A stretch of 64,000 bases of DNA, taken from positions 3,720,001 through 3,784,000 of the forward strand of contig NZ_CP065047.1 in assembly GCF_015689175.1 (NCBI RefSeq), in the 5' to 3' direction. The position numbers and the translations under genes were made by a program. Below, piece by piece: positions 32,863-41,241 of the stretch; within the stretch, counting starts at the first letter, position 1; the number at the start of each line of letters is the position of its first letter. The notes beneath the pieces are model-generated. The model made no database searches and was not told the DNA's origin. It was given only the letters and a program-made list of their open reading frames with translations. The DNA is from Mycobacterium kubicae. GTDB lineage: Bacteria > Actinomycetota > Actinomycetes > Mycobacteriales > Mycobacteriaceae.

Positions 32863-33597
32863 CTATATCGAGCGCTGCAGCATCACCTGGCCATTGTCGG
32901 CCAATACCACTTGCACTGCCGCGATTTGGCCGACCGGCATCGAGATGCTGCCGGTGGGCGCCGCCGCATGGCCGGGTATAGCCACCCAGGTCGCTAGCCG
33001 GGTTTGGCTACCATCACGGCCCAAAACGACTAGCGCCACCGCGTCTTGGTGCGCATTCAGCGGCGCCGTGCAGACGAACTTCAACGAGATGAGTGTTCCC
33101 CACTGCTGGCTGCTCAGCGTTACCGTAGACGCCAAAAGGCTGGTTCCGACCTGAGCCATCGGCGATGCTGACACCGCCTCCCGCGGCGGTGCTGATGTCG
33201 GATACGCCGCTATGCAGACCCACAGGCTGATAACCAGCATGACGGCCGCGGCGGCTGAGGCTGTCCACGTCATCTGGCGAGTACGGCGGCGGCGCCGACG
33301 CACCACACTCAACAAACTCGGCAGCACCTGGGGAACCCCGGATGTGCGGCCAGAGCAGTCGATCGCAGCTACCTCGGCGCAGTCGAGCTGCGATAGCAGG
33401 GCCGGCATGCCGTTGAGTTCAGTGACGGCACGCCGGCAGGTTTTGCAGTGGGCCATGTGCGCTTCGAATTCACGCCGCTCGGCAGCGGATAGCGACCCTA
33501 ATACGTAGGCGGCATCCCACATCGATTGACGGTGCTCACCATTGACGAACGCATTCGAGTCCCCGGTCGGTCCGAGTTCGCTTCGCGGGGTCAACAT
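32863..33597 (-). CDS. anti-sigma factor-like membrane protein with zinc-finger domain
   Basis: A 244-residue protein. An N-terminal ZAS-type domain has H-x(3)-C-x(2)-C in AHMAHCKTCR (about 48-57) and LGSLSAAERREFE before it. One membrane segment is near 110-130. The outer domain has the RskA-like pattern (VALVVLGRDGSQT, GAISMPVG-type). Anti-sigma factors of this kind hold an ECF sigma at the membrane, but no sigma gene lies beside it. ATG overlaps the stop of the upstream frame. Confidence 0.8.
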   Translation of the reverse strand: MLTPRSELGPTGDSNAFVNGEHRQSMWDAAYVLGSLSAAERREFEAHMAHCKTCRRAVTELNGMPALLSQLDCAEVAAIDCSGRTSGVPQVLPSLLSVVRRRRRRTRQMTWTASAAAAVMLVISLWVCIAAYPTSAPPREAVSASPMAQVGTSLLASTVTLSSQQWGTLISLKFVCTAPLNAHQDAVALVVLGRDGSQTRLATWVAIPGHAAAPTGSISMPVGQIAAVQVVLADNGQVMLQRSI

Positions 33598-33923
33598 AGC
33601 GCTTCCTCGGCGGTCATCATCACGTCGTTCGGACTTAATAATACGTAGATCAATGGCCTAAGCCGTCGCGCAACTTCGGCGCCGAGCCGTAATCGGTATG
33701 CCGTAGCCCAAGGCAACCGGGCAGACGACAGCATCGATTGCGACGCAAGCCATTCGTTCGGCGGATCTGAAATTATGGCCAATCCATACTGAAGTCCTTC
33801 GTTTGCGAAACGCCGGAACACTGCGCCATGTTCGGTCGATGATTGGTTCATCGCTGCGGCGATTAGAAGCTGCTCTGGCGTCGCGTCCTTGCCCTCACGA
33901 GCCGAATGCTGTGGGCTGCTCAT
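33591..33923 (-). CDS. hypothetical protein coupled to the anti-sigma-like gene
   Basis: About 110 residues from MSSPQHSAREG; the frame stays open to 34244, so the start is uncertain. The C-terminus (RLGAEVARRLRPLIYVLLSP) resembles no sigma region 2 or 4. It ends CTATGTTGA, so its stop lies over the ATG of the anti-sigma-like gene. That overlap and the GAGGAAG inside it suggest real translation. GC content is lower than its neighbours. Function unknown. Confidence 0.4.
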   Translation of the reverse strand: MSSPQHSAREGKDATPEQLLIAAAMNQSSTEHGAVFRRFANEGLQYGLAIISDPPNEWLASQSMLSSARLPWATAYRLRLGAEVARRLRPLIYVLLSPNDVMMTAEEALC

Positions 33924-34678
33924 GAAGTCGGTGCAACTCCGCACGTGGTGCGACCGTGTGCAGCGTCGCTCATTATCGAATCCGTTGCCGGGGATCGTTG
34001 AAAGCCGAGCCAGTAACGACCGCTTAGCGTAAGCGACGATTATTGATTTCTGCCATGCGTGCGTCCGCGTTCCATCGACGACGTGCAGGGTGCCGCCCGT
34101 GTGTTTAGTGAACTGCGGGGCGCAACGCCACACGACCGTAGCGCGGTTGGCATCAAGAATTTTCATGACCGCCATTTGCCGGATCACCCTTGTCGGCAAC
34201 TCCGGGGACTCGATCACCTCCCACTTTGGCAACGAGGCCGACACGTTTCTGGTTCAAATTCAGATTCCGATTGAGGGCCTGGCTGGGCGCAGATGTCAGG
34301 CACCACAACACGACGTCATCGCCCCCTTTCCGGGGAGGGTCGAACGCTGAACTCTCGGCGCGCTGGCCACATCGCCGGTGACAGTGAATAGCCAAAACGT
34401 GCTGCCGAGACCTTCGCTATGGGCATTGCCGGCCAAGGTCTGGCATCTTCGATTCATCAAGCGGCGTAGGCCACCTGGCGGCCCTACGCTCGGCAGCGCT
34501 AGGAACCCGTCTCCGGCGTGCGGGATGTTGCGGACGACGGCGTGCTCCAGCGGTTCGAGTCAGCACCCGGCGGCGGTGATCTCCAGGCGAGGGAGGACCG
34601 GTCCCTGCCTATGCGAAAGCAATAGCGTTGTCAGCAACCGCGGTTCGAGCAACGTGACGTTGGCCTGCGGACCGGTCG
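33924..34678. other. region without a recognised gene
   Basis: Frames on both strands are open, but none shows family features or good start signals. GC is lower than average between about 33600 and 34200. A leftward frame from the end of nuoN (VLPRLEITAAGC...) is open with one stop but unrecognised. Possibly remains of the gene that once encoded the sigma partner. Confidence 0.3.
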
Positions 34679-36088
34679 TTATGCCAACAGCGGCCATACC
34701 GCACCAGCGGCAACGCCAAGCACCACGCTGAGTCCAGCGGCCGTGACCGCCACACGCGCTGACCACTTCTCCGCGGGGAAGCGGTCGATTGTCTTGCCTG
34801 CAAGGGGCACTTGGAAAGACGGAATGATCCACCGCAAGTAATAGAAAAGGCTGATGAGACTATTGACGAAAACGGCGACCGCCAGCCACGGGAACCCGCC
34901 GTCCCACGCCGCGATAGCGGTAGTCAGTTTCCCGACGAAGACGGCGGTCGGCGGGGTCCCGACTAGTCCGAGAAGTGCAACCACCAGCGCGCCAGCCAAC
35001 CAGGGCCTACCACGGGCGAGCCCGCGGTAGGAGGTGAGGCTGCGGCGGTCAGGCAGTGCGGTGCTGACAGCGAATGCAGCGCAATTCGTCAGGGTGTATC
35101 CGGCGAGATAGAACAGCAGCGACGGAAGAGCAAGCTCGCTGCGCCCCAGCACGGTGATCGGCACGAGTAGAAAACCGACTTGACTTACCGTCGACCAGCC
35201 CAGCAAGCGGCGCGGGTCCTGCTGCCCGTAGGCCGCCAGATTTCCCAAAGTCATGCTGGCGACAGCGAAGACCGAAATAAGCAATGACCAGTTCGTCGCG
35301 GCGGGCAAAATGGTGCTCACCCGATAGATCGCCGCAACAGCACCAACTTTGGGCACGGTCGTCAAGAACATCGCCGCGCTGCCGCTGGTTCCCTGAGCGG
35401 CGTCAGGAACCCAGAAGTGGGCGGGCACACCGCCAGCTTCGAACATCAGCCCGCCGATCACCGCTACCACACCGGTCACTACCGCGGGGAACGGTGCACC
35501 GCCGAGTGCCGAGGCGAGGTGGTCGTATCGGGTGGATCCGGTGAGACCGTAGAGGATGGTGATCCCGAGTAGCAGCATGATGCTGAACAACGCACCCAGC
35601 AAGTAGGTTTTCATCGCCGCCTCCGCGGCATTCGGATGCTGCCGCATCCCAATCAACCCATACAGCGGGATGCCTGCCAGCAGGAATCCGGTGGCTAAGA
35701 CCAGCATGTCGTCCGCTGCGGCGACAATCACAGTGCCCGTGGTGGAAAACAGAACCAGCGCATAGGTTTCGGCTTCGCGCGCAGAACCGCCGATTTCACC
35801 GCCGGCTACCAGCACCACCAGCAGCGCCCCGGTCGCGGCCACGATGCGCGACACCGCGGTGATGTGATCGCCAGCGAAGGTGCCGTCGAAGGCCGCTTGG
35901 TCCGAGCCGGCCATGCCTACCGCGGCCGCAACACACGCTGCGGCCAGCACGGTAGCGGTGATACCGCGGGTCCATGAAAGCCGTTGTCGAGGCAGGAATG
36001 ACCCCGCGATCAACACCACGAGCCCGCCCCCGAAAAGCAGCATCTCGGGCAGCATCAGCAGCGGCCGCATTCCGGTCTCAGTATTCAA
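34679..36088 (-). CDS. nuoN: NuoN-like antiporter-type subunit
   Basis: A 469-residue membrane protein of the NuoN/Mrp antiporter family, last gene of the reduced complex I operon. The TM5 segment reads TGFLLAGIPLYGLIG, where the catalytic Glu of NuoN (GLEL-x-S-x-PLY) is Leu. The TM7 lysine (FK-x(4)-PFH) is Glu in FEAGGVPAHFW. The later lysine is kept (TVPKVGAVAA). Loss of these charges suggests that proton translocation by this subunit is altered. 3 bp after nuoM. Confidence 0.9.
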   Translation of the reverse strand: MNTETGMRPLLMLPEMLLFGGGLVVLIAGSFLPRQRLSWTRGITATVLAAACVAAAVGMAGSDQAAFDGTFAGDHITAVSRIVAATGALLVVLVAGGEIGGSAREAETYALVLFSTTGTVIVAAADDMLVLATGFLLAGIPLYGLIGMRQHPNAAEAAMKTYLLGALFSIMLLLGITILYGLTGSTRYDHLASALGGAPFPAVVTGVVAVIGGLMFEAGGVPAHFWVPDAAQGTSGSAAMFLTTVPKVGAVAAIYRVSTILPAATNWSLLISVFAVASMTLGNLAAYGQQDPRRLLGWSTVSQVGFLLVPITVLGRSELALPSLLFYLAGYTLTNCAAFAVSTALPDRRSLTSYRGLARGRPWLAGALVVALLGLVGTPPTAVFVGKLTTAIAAWDGGFPWLAVAVFVNSLISLFYYLRWIIPSFQVPLAGKTIDRFPAEKWSARVAVTAAGLSVVLGVAAGAVWPLLA

Positions 36089-36091
36089 CGA

Positions 36092-37582
36092 CTACCTCCC
36101 GACCAAGCCGATGAGGGCGTGGGCGGTCGGTTCTATCACGTCCAGCAGCGGCCGCGGGAAGATGCCGATGGCGACGGATAAAGCCAAAAGAATTGATGCG
36201 GAGGCTAATTGATAGTTATTCACATCGTCGAAGCCCACCGAGTGGCCGCTAATACGGCCGGTGAACACCCGTTGTAGCGCGCGTAGAAATAAAGCGGCGG
36301 TGATCAGGATGCCGGGCAAAGCGACTGCGGTGAGAGGGGCCACGGCAATGCTGCCAGTGAATATTTGAAATTCGGCGATGAAGCCGGAGAAGCCGGGCAG
36401 GCCCAAAGAGGCGAACGCACCGACGGCAAACAGCGCCGCCAATTTTGGAGCCGGCGCGGCAAGTCCGCCGTAAGCGTCAATGTCATAGCTGCCCGCACGG
36501 TCGTAGAACACTCCGGACAGCAGAAACAATGCTGCGGTGATTAGGCCGTGGCTGACCATTTGGGTGACCGCGCCGGTCACCGCAACACCGCGGGCATCCG
36601 CGCTGCCGTGTGAGATCAGACCGGCGGCGCCCACCGCAAGCACGATGTAACCCATGTGATTGATCGAGGTGTAGGCAATCATCCGTTTGACGTTGTTCTG
36701 CGCCAGGGCGACCAGGGCGCCGTAAAGTACCGACACCAGGCCGACCGCAATGACCACCCACGCCCAGGCACGCCACGCCTGCGGCAGCATCGGCATCGCG
36801 ATCCGCACGAAACCATAAGTTCCCATCTTCAACAGCACGCCGGCCAGCACCGCCGAGCCGATGGCCGGGGCGTCGGTATGTGCCGGCGGCAGCCAAGTGT
36901 GGAACGGAACCGTCGGAGTCTTCACGGCCAGGCCAAGCAGAATCGCCACCAGCACCAGCCCACCGGCCAGCGAGCTGCCGGCAAAAGGCGCAGTGGCCGT
37001 TAATGTCACCATGTCGAAAGTGTGGGGGGCAGCAGCGACGTAAAGACCGATGAAACCGATCAGCAGCGCTAGGGACCCAAGAAATGTGTAGAGGAAAAAC
37101 TTCAGCGCCGACCGCCCCGCCTCACCGTGGCCCCATCCGGCGATCACGAAATACATTGCCACAATTGACAAGTCAAAAAATACAAAGAACAGAATGAGAT
37201 CAGCGGCGACAAACACCCCCAGACTTACTGTCTGCAAGAAGAGGAACAAAGCCGCCTGCAACCGCGGCCGCTGAGCGGCGTGCAACTCATAGACGGCGCA
37301 GGCCAGGAAAATGACCGCGGACATGGCCACCAGCGGCAGTGACAAACCGTCGACACCGATGTGGTAACTGCTGTTCACTCCGGGGATCCAACTGGCCTTC
37401 TCTTCGAACGCCAGCGCATTGGCTCGGGGCACCTCAAAACGCGCCCACGCCATAATGATCAGCGCAAGATCGGCTGTTGCCACCACCAACCACAGCCAGC
37501 GCGCGGCAGCATCCCCGAGGCGTGGCAGAGCAAGCAGAACCAGCGTGGCCGCCAGCGGCAGAAAAACGATCAAACTGAGCAC
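36092..37582 (-). CDS. nuoM: NuoM-like antiporter-type subunit
   Basis: A 496-residue, about 14-helix subunit. TM5 FFDLSIVAMYFVIAGWG has Asp where most NuoM have Glu (FWE-x(3)-PMYF), a conservative change. TM7 AVKTPTVPFHTWLPPAH keeps the lysine, and the LLKMGTYGFVRI lysine is present. It should still carry a proton channel. Two bp separate it from nuoL. Confidence 0.93.
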   Translation of the reverse strand: MLSLIVFLPLAATLVLLALPRLGDAAARWLWLVVATADLALIIMAWARFEVPRANALAFEEKASWIPGVNSSYHIGVDGLSLPLVAMSAVIFLACAVYELHAAQRPRLQAALFLFLQTVSLGVFVAADLILFFVFFDLSIVAMYFVIAGWGHGEAGRSALKFFLYTFLGSLALLIGFIGLYVAAAPHTFDMVTLTATAPFAGSSLAGGLVLVAILLGLAVKTPTVPFHTWLPPAHTDAPAIGSAVLAGVLLKMGTYGFVRIAMPMLPQAWRAWAWVVIAVGLVSVLYGALVALAQNNVKRMIAYTSINHMGYIVLAVGAAGLISHGSADARGVAVTGAVTQMVSHGLITAALFLLSGVFYDRAGSYDIDAYGGLAAPAPKLAALFAVGAFASLGLPGFSGFIAEFQIFTGSIAVAPLTAVALPGILITAALFLRALQRVFTGRISGHSVGFDDVNNYQLASASILLALSVAIGIFPRPLLDVIEPTAHALIGLVGR

Positions 37583-37584
37583 AG

Positions 37585-39420
37585 CTACCTCACCGTCACA
37601 AGAAGCAGGACACTGGCCACGAGCAGTACGACGGCGACCAGGTAATACTGATGCAACAGCCCGCTCTGCGGTCTGCGGGCCAGCTCAGCGAGCCGCCGCA
37701 CTCGCGTAGCGACCGCCTCGACCGCCGCATCGATGCCTCGGACGTCGATGCGCGCCGCGCGCTGCGCCAGGCGCACGGCGGCGGTGCCCGCGCCCTCCAC
37801 CGCCCGATCCAGCACCTGGTCGTCGAAGTGGGCCAAGACGTGAGCCAGCTTGAAGGTCGGACGCACCACCAAGGCGTGCGCGCCGCGTTCCAGGCCCAAC
37901 CATGCAGCGGCCCAATGTGTTTCGGGCACACCCCAGCGGACCACAATGACCACAACGACCACAGCCAACAGCCCCGAGCCGGCAAGCCCGACGAGAGTCG
38001 GTGACGGCGTCTGCGCACTATCCAATAGGCCTGCGAACGCCGTTCCGATCGGCGGCAACGCCAGTACCCCGGCCCCTGCGGCACCGACCGCGAGGATCAC
38101 CAGCGGAACTTGCCGAAAACCGTTGACAGGCAGAAGATTTCGCTGATGCTTTGCCGGGGGCTGCCTACGCCACAGCACGACCACAATCTTTGCGGCGTAG
38201 GCGGCCGACAAGGCCGCCGCAACCAACCCCACCGCGTACAGCGGCGGCGATCGCTCGAGCGCCGCGGCCAACACCGCATCCTTCGTTGCCCACAATGAGA
38301 GCGGCGCAAGACCTGCCAGCGTGAGGGCAGCCACGGTGGCACACCAGCCTACCAACGGCCAACGCCGGCCCACCCCCCACAATTCTTCGAGTTGCTTGGT
38401 GCCCAGCAGCGACAGCCAGACACCCGCCGCCAAGAACAAGCCGGCTTTCGTGAAAGCATGGGCGATCAGTTGCGCGGCGCCCCCGCCGATCGCCCCTACG
38501 CCGGCCGCCATCACCACAAAACCGAGTTGGGCGGCAGTCGAAGCCGCAAGCAACTGCTTGAGGTCGCGCTGCGCCACCGCCACCGCACCCAGAAGCACCG
38601 CCGTCCCGCCCCCAACCCAGGCCGTGACCATCGGTGCCCAACCGGTCGCCGCCAGCAGCGGCTCAACCCGTAGCAGCAGATACGCCCCCATCGCGACCAT
38701 CGCCGCCGAATGCAGCAACGCGCTGACCGGGCTAGGGCCTTCCATAGCGCGGGATAGCCAGAAGGAGAACGGCAACTGAGCCGCCTTACCCAGGGCAGCG
38801 ACGAGGACTCCTAGGGCGACAAGGTCTCGCCAGCCGCCGCGAGCGGACGGCAGATCGGCCAACGCAAGTCCCGCGGCGCCCGCCAGAGCGGCGCCCGAAG
38901 CCACATAGAGCCCGAGGTCAGCGGTGCGGGTGGTCACGAACGCCGTCAGACCGGCCGACACCGGCTCGTGGTCTTTCCAGCGGAACCCGATCAGCGCGTA
39001 CGACGCCGCCCCCATCACCTCCCAACCCAGCAGTAGCGCAGGCAGCGTCGCAGCTGTTGCGGTCAACATCACCGCCGATGCGAACAGCAGCATCAAACCA
39101 TGGAATCGGCCGCTGTCGTCGCGGACATCACCGGCCGAGAACACCAGCACCAACAAAGTGACCGCGGCCACGGCGGGAATCACCGCAGCGGACAGGGCAT
39201 CGACTCGCAATCCGAACTGGGCGCCGTCCACAAAAGCCACCACGGCGGCGGGGCGGGCGACGGCGACCACGACCGAAAGCGCCATGACAACCGCCGCCGC
39301 GGAAAGGGAGATACCAGCGGCGAACCGCTCCCCGCGGCAGCCTAGCAACAATGCAACCCCAACCATGGCGGGGACCACGATGAGGAGCCACAGCAACAGC
39401 TGCGGCCCTGTGGACATCAC
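37585..39420 (-). CDS. nuoL: NuoL-like antiporter-type subunit
   Basis: A 611-residue subunit. TM5 LGWEVMGAASYALIGF keeps the key Glu. ALGKAAQLPFSFWLSRAMEG keeps the TM7 Lys, then PSPVSALLHSAAMVAMG. A long amphipathic helix near 530-580 (RRAARIDVRGIDAAVEAVAT area) and one last membrane helix match the piston helix of NuoL. It is probably an active proton channel distal to the complex. Confidence 0.94.
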   Translation of the reverse strand: MMSTGPQLLLWLLIVVPAMVGVALLLGCRGERFAAGISLSAAAVVMALSVVVAVARPAAVVAFVDGAQFGLRVDALSAAVIPAVAAVTLLVLVFSAGDVRDDSGRFHGLMLLFASAVMLTATAATLPALLLGWEVMGAASYALIGFRWKDHEPVSAGLTAFVTTRTADLGLYVASGAALAGAAGLALADLPSARGGWRDLVALGVLVAALGKAAQLPFSFWLSRAMEGPSPVSALLHSAAMVAMGAYLLLRVEPLLAATGWAPMVTAWVGGGTAVLLGAVAVAQRDLKQLLAASTAAQLGFVVMAAGVGAIGGGAAQLIAHAFTKAGLFLAAGVWLSLLGTKQLEELWGVGRRWPLVGWCATVAALTLAGLAPLSLWATKDAVLAAALERSPPLYAVGLVAAALSAAYAAKIVVVLWRRQPPAKHQRNLLPVNGFRQVPLVILAVGAAGAGVLALPPIGTAFAGLLDSAQTPSPTLVGLAGSGLLAVVVVVIVVRWGVPETHWAAAWLGLERGAHALVVRPTFKLAHVLAHFDDQVLDRAVEGAGTAAVRLAQRAARIDVRGIDAAVEAVATRVRRLAELARRPQSGLLHQYYLVAVVLLVASVLLLVTVR

Positions 39421-39424
39421 CAGA

Positions 39425-39727
39425 TCACCGCGACAGGTCCGCGGCCATGTCGGTCATGTCGGTGCCCCGGTCGCGGTGTAACAACGTCGCTACCGCGAAT
39501 CCCATCGCCATTTCCACAGTCATCGCGGCGATGATCACCAGCAGCAGCACCTGACCGGTCGGCGTGGGCGCCAGGAAACACCAAAACCCAGCCGCGCCAA
39601 GGATGATCGCGTTGATCATCAGTTCCAGGCCCATCATCACCATGACGACCACCTGCTGCGACAGAGCGCCATAGAGTCCGACGCTGAACAACGCCGCTGC
39701 CACCAGCAGCACGGTCTGCAGCGTCAT
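39425..39727 (-). CDS. nuoK: NuoK-like subunit
   Basis: A 100-residue, three-helix subunit. Both conserved membrane glutamates are present: MGLELMINA (TM2) and AAMTVEMAMGF (TM3). The GTG or ATG start overlaps the nuoJ stop by 4 bp. It relays charge along the membrane arm. Confidence 0.93.
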   Translation of the reverse strand: MTLQTVLLVAAALFSVGLYGALSQQVVVMVMMGLELMINAIILGAAGFWCFLAPTPTGQVLLLVIIAAMTVEMAMGFAVATLLHRDRGTDMTDMAADLSR

Positions 39728-40287
39728 CCCCCAACACCTCCGGGCTGCGGATCGCGGGCGGGCCTTTGCTTGAGGTCGTCACCGAAGCGGTCGTAGCGGG
39801 TGCGCCGAGTCGCCAGCACCAGCCCGGCGACGATGGTGGCCACCATCACGGGGCTGATCACAATCATGGCCAACATCTTGGGACCCATCAGCTCCTCACC
39901 CAAGGCCGCGGTGACATCCGCCGACGGCAGTCCCCGCCGCGAGGGCCAATCAACCATGAGGATGCCGATGGCCAGCAAAACGAAGGTGGCCAGGGCCGCC
40001 GCTGCCGAGCGGCGCTTGTCGTGCACCATGCTCATCGGCAATAGCGCGGGATTCATGCCCATGAACATGACCATGTAGACGGCCATGATCGCCATCTCCA
40101 TCACCATCATCAAGATGATCACGACACCGACGTAGTTCTGCTGCATCAGCAGCACCGCGACACCTACGGCGATGAACGAAACCGCCAGCGCGTATGTCGC
40201 GCGCGCCATCGAGTTCACCCAGAAGACAGCCGCGCCCGCGAGCACGGCGAGCACCGCTGTCACCAAGAAAACAGCGTCAACAATCAT
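39724..40287 (-). CDS. nuoJ: NuoJ-like subunit
   Basis: A 187-residue, five-helix subunit: VFWVNSMARATYALAVSFI, then YVGVVIILMMVMEMAIMAVY, Met-rich in the middle helix (MVMFMGMNPALLPMSM). The usual YVGAIMVLFLFVVMM block is recognisable but altered. nuoI, which normally lies between nuoH and nuoJ, is missing; only 3 bp separate it from nuoH. Confidence 0.9.
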   Translation of the reverse strand: MIVDAVFLVTAVLAVLAGAAVFWVNSMARATYALAVSFIAVGVAVLLMQQNYVGVVIILMMVMEMAIMAVYMVMFMGMNPALLPMSMVHDKRRSAAAALATFVLLAIGILMVDWPSRRGLPSADVTAALGEELMGPKMLAMIVISPVMVATIVAGLVLATRRTRYDRFGDDLKQRPARDPQPGGVGG

Positions 40288-40290
40288 CAG

Positions 40291-41241
40291 TCACATCCTC
40301 CAGACAGCGACAACGGCCACCACGAGGTCTTGGACGAGGACGGCCGGTAGCAGCACCATCCAGCCCACTTCAAGGAACTTCTCCGGTCGCGATGCCGGGA
40401 TACGTTGACGCAGCCACACCAACACAGTGAGCAATGCGACGGTTTTGGTTAGGACCCAAAGCCAGTCCGGCAGCAGTGGTCCAGCGCCGCCGCCCAGGAA
40501 CATCGGCACCGCGAAGGCGGTGCCGGCGGCCAGCAGCGCATACCGGCCGAACTGGAAGAGGAATCGATCGGCTCCCGACAGTTCGGCGGCGACACCACCG
40601 GCGATGTCGGCGCCCAGCGCCGGGCTGAATGGGCCCCACACCGAAAAAGCAGCCACGCCAAGGCAATACACGACGAAGGCTACCGGCATCCACACCGCAA
40701 ACCATAAGCCATGCTGTGCTGAGGCGATCGCGCCGACCCGCAGGCTTTGCGCGCCAATGGCCGGGGCGACCAGCGCGAACATCAGCGGGAGCTCGTATCC
40801 CAGACCGTGAGCCAGGAAACGATAACCACCAATGAGGGAATGCACCGAGTTCGGACCCCATCCCGAAAGCCACACCAGCGCCCAGACCATCACATCCATC
40901 GCGTTGAACCACACGACGCCAATATCGAGGTCAGACAATGCCCAGCGGCCAAGCGGCACAACGGTGATCATCAACAACGCGACGACGACCAGCCCCGCCA
41001 CACCGACCTTCCACAGCAGCGTGTCGGCGGCGACGGTGACACGGCGACGTTGCCGCATCAGCCGAGCCGCCTCGTACAGCGGTGTTCTGGCTCCCTTGAT
41101 ATGTGACTGGCCGCCGCTCACGCTTAGTGCTGCGTCGAGGCTGGCCGCATACCAGGCAAGGGCAACCAACAGACCCGCAGCGCCGAAGGCCCACACCCCG
41201 CGCACGACAGCAATCGACTCAGCCACAGGGCCCCGTTTCAT
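40291..41241 (-). CDS. nuoH: NuoH-like subunit
   Basis: A 316-residue, eight-helix subunit that normally forms the quinone channel under the Fe-S arm. ALGYELPLMFALVAPAI is conserved. The acidic loop of NuoH (PFDLPEAESELVAGY) is replaced by PFSPALGADIAGGVAAELSG, losing several carboxylates. That loop contacts NuoB and NuoD, so its divergence fits the altered partner encoded upstream. ATG overlaps the previous stop by 23 bases; GTG at 41226 is an alternative. Confidence 0.92.
   Translation of the reverse strand: MKRGPVAESIAVVRGVWAFGAAGLLVALAWYAASLDAALSVSGGQSHIKGARTPLYEAARLMRQRRRVTVAADTLLWKVGVAGLVVVALLMITVVPLGRWALSDLDIGVVWFNAMDVMVWALVWLSGWGPNSVHSLIGGYRFLAHGLGYELPLMFALVAPAIGAQSLRVGAIASAQHGLWFAVWMPVAFVVYCLGVAAFSVWGPFSPALGADIAGGVAAELSGADRFLFQFGRYALLAAGTAFAVPMFLGGGAGPLLPDWLWVLTKTVALLTVLVWLRQRIPASRPEKFLEVGWMVLLPAVLVQDLVVAVVAVWRM

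Noticed and set aside
34245..34678. Leftward frame after nuoN
   Set aside because: Interrupted by stops, no family recognised, no start signal.
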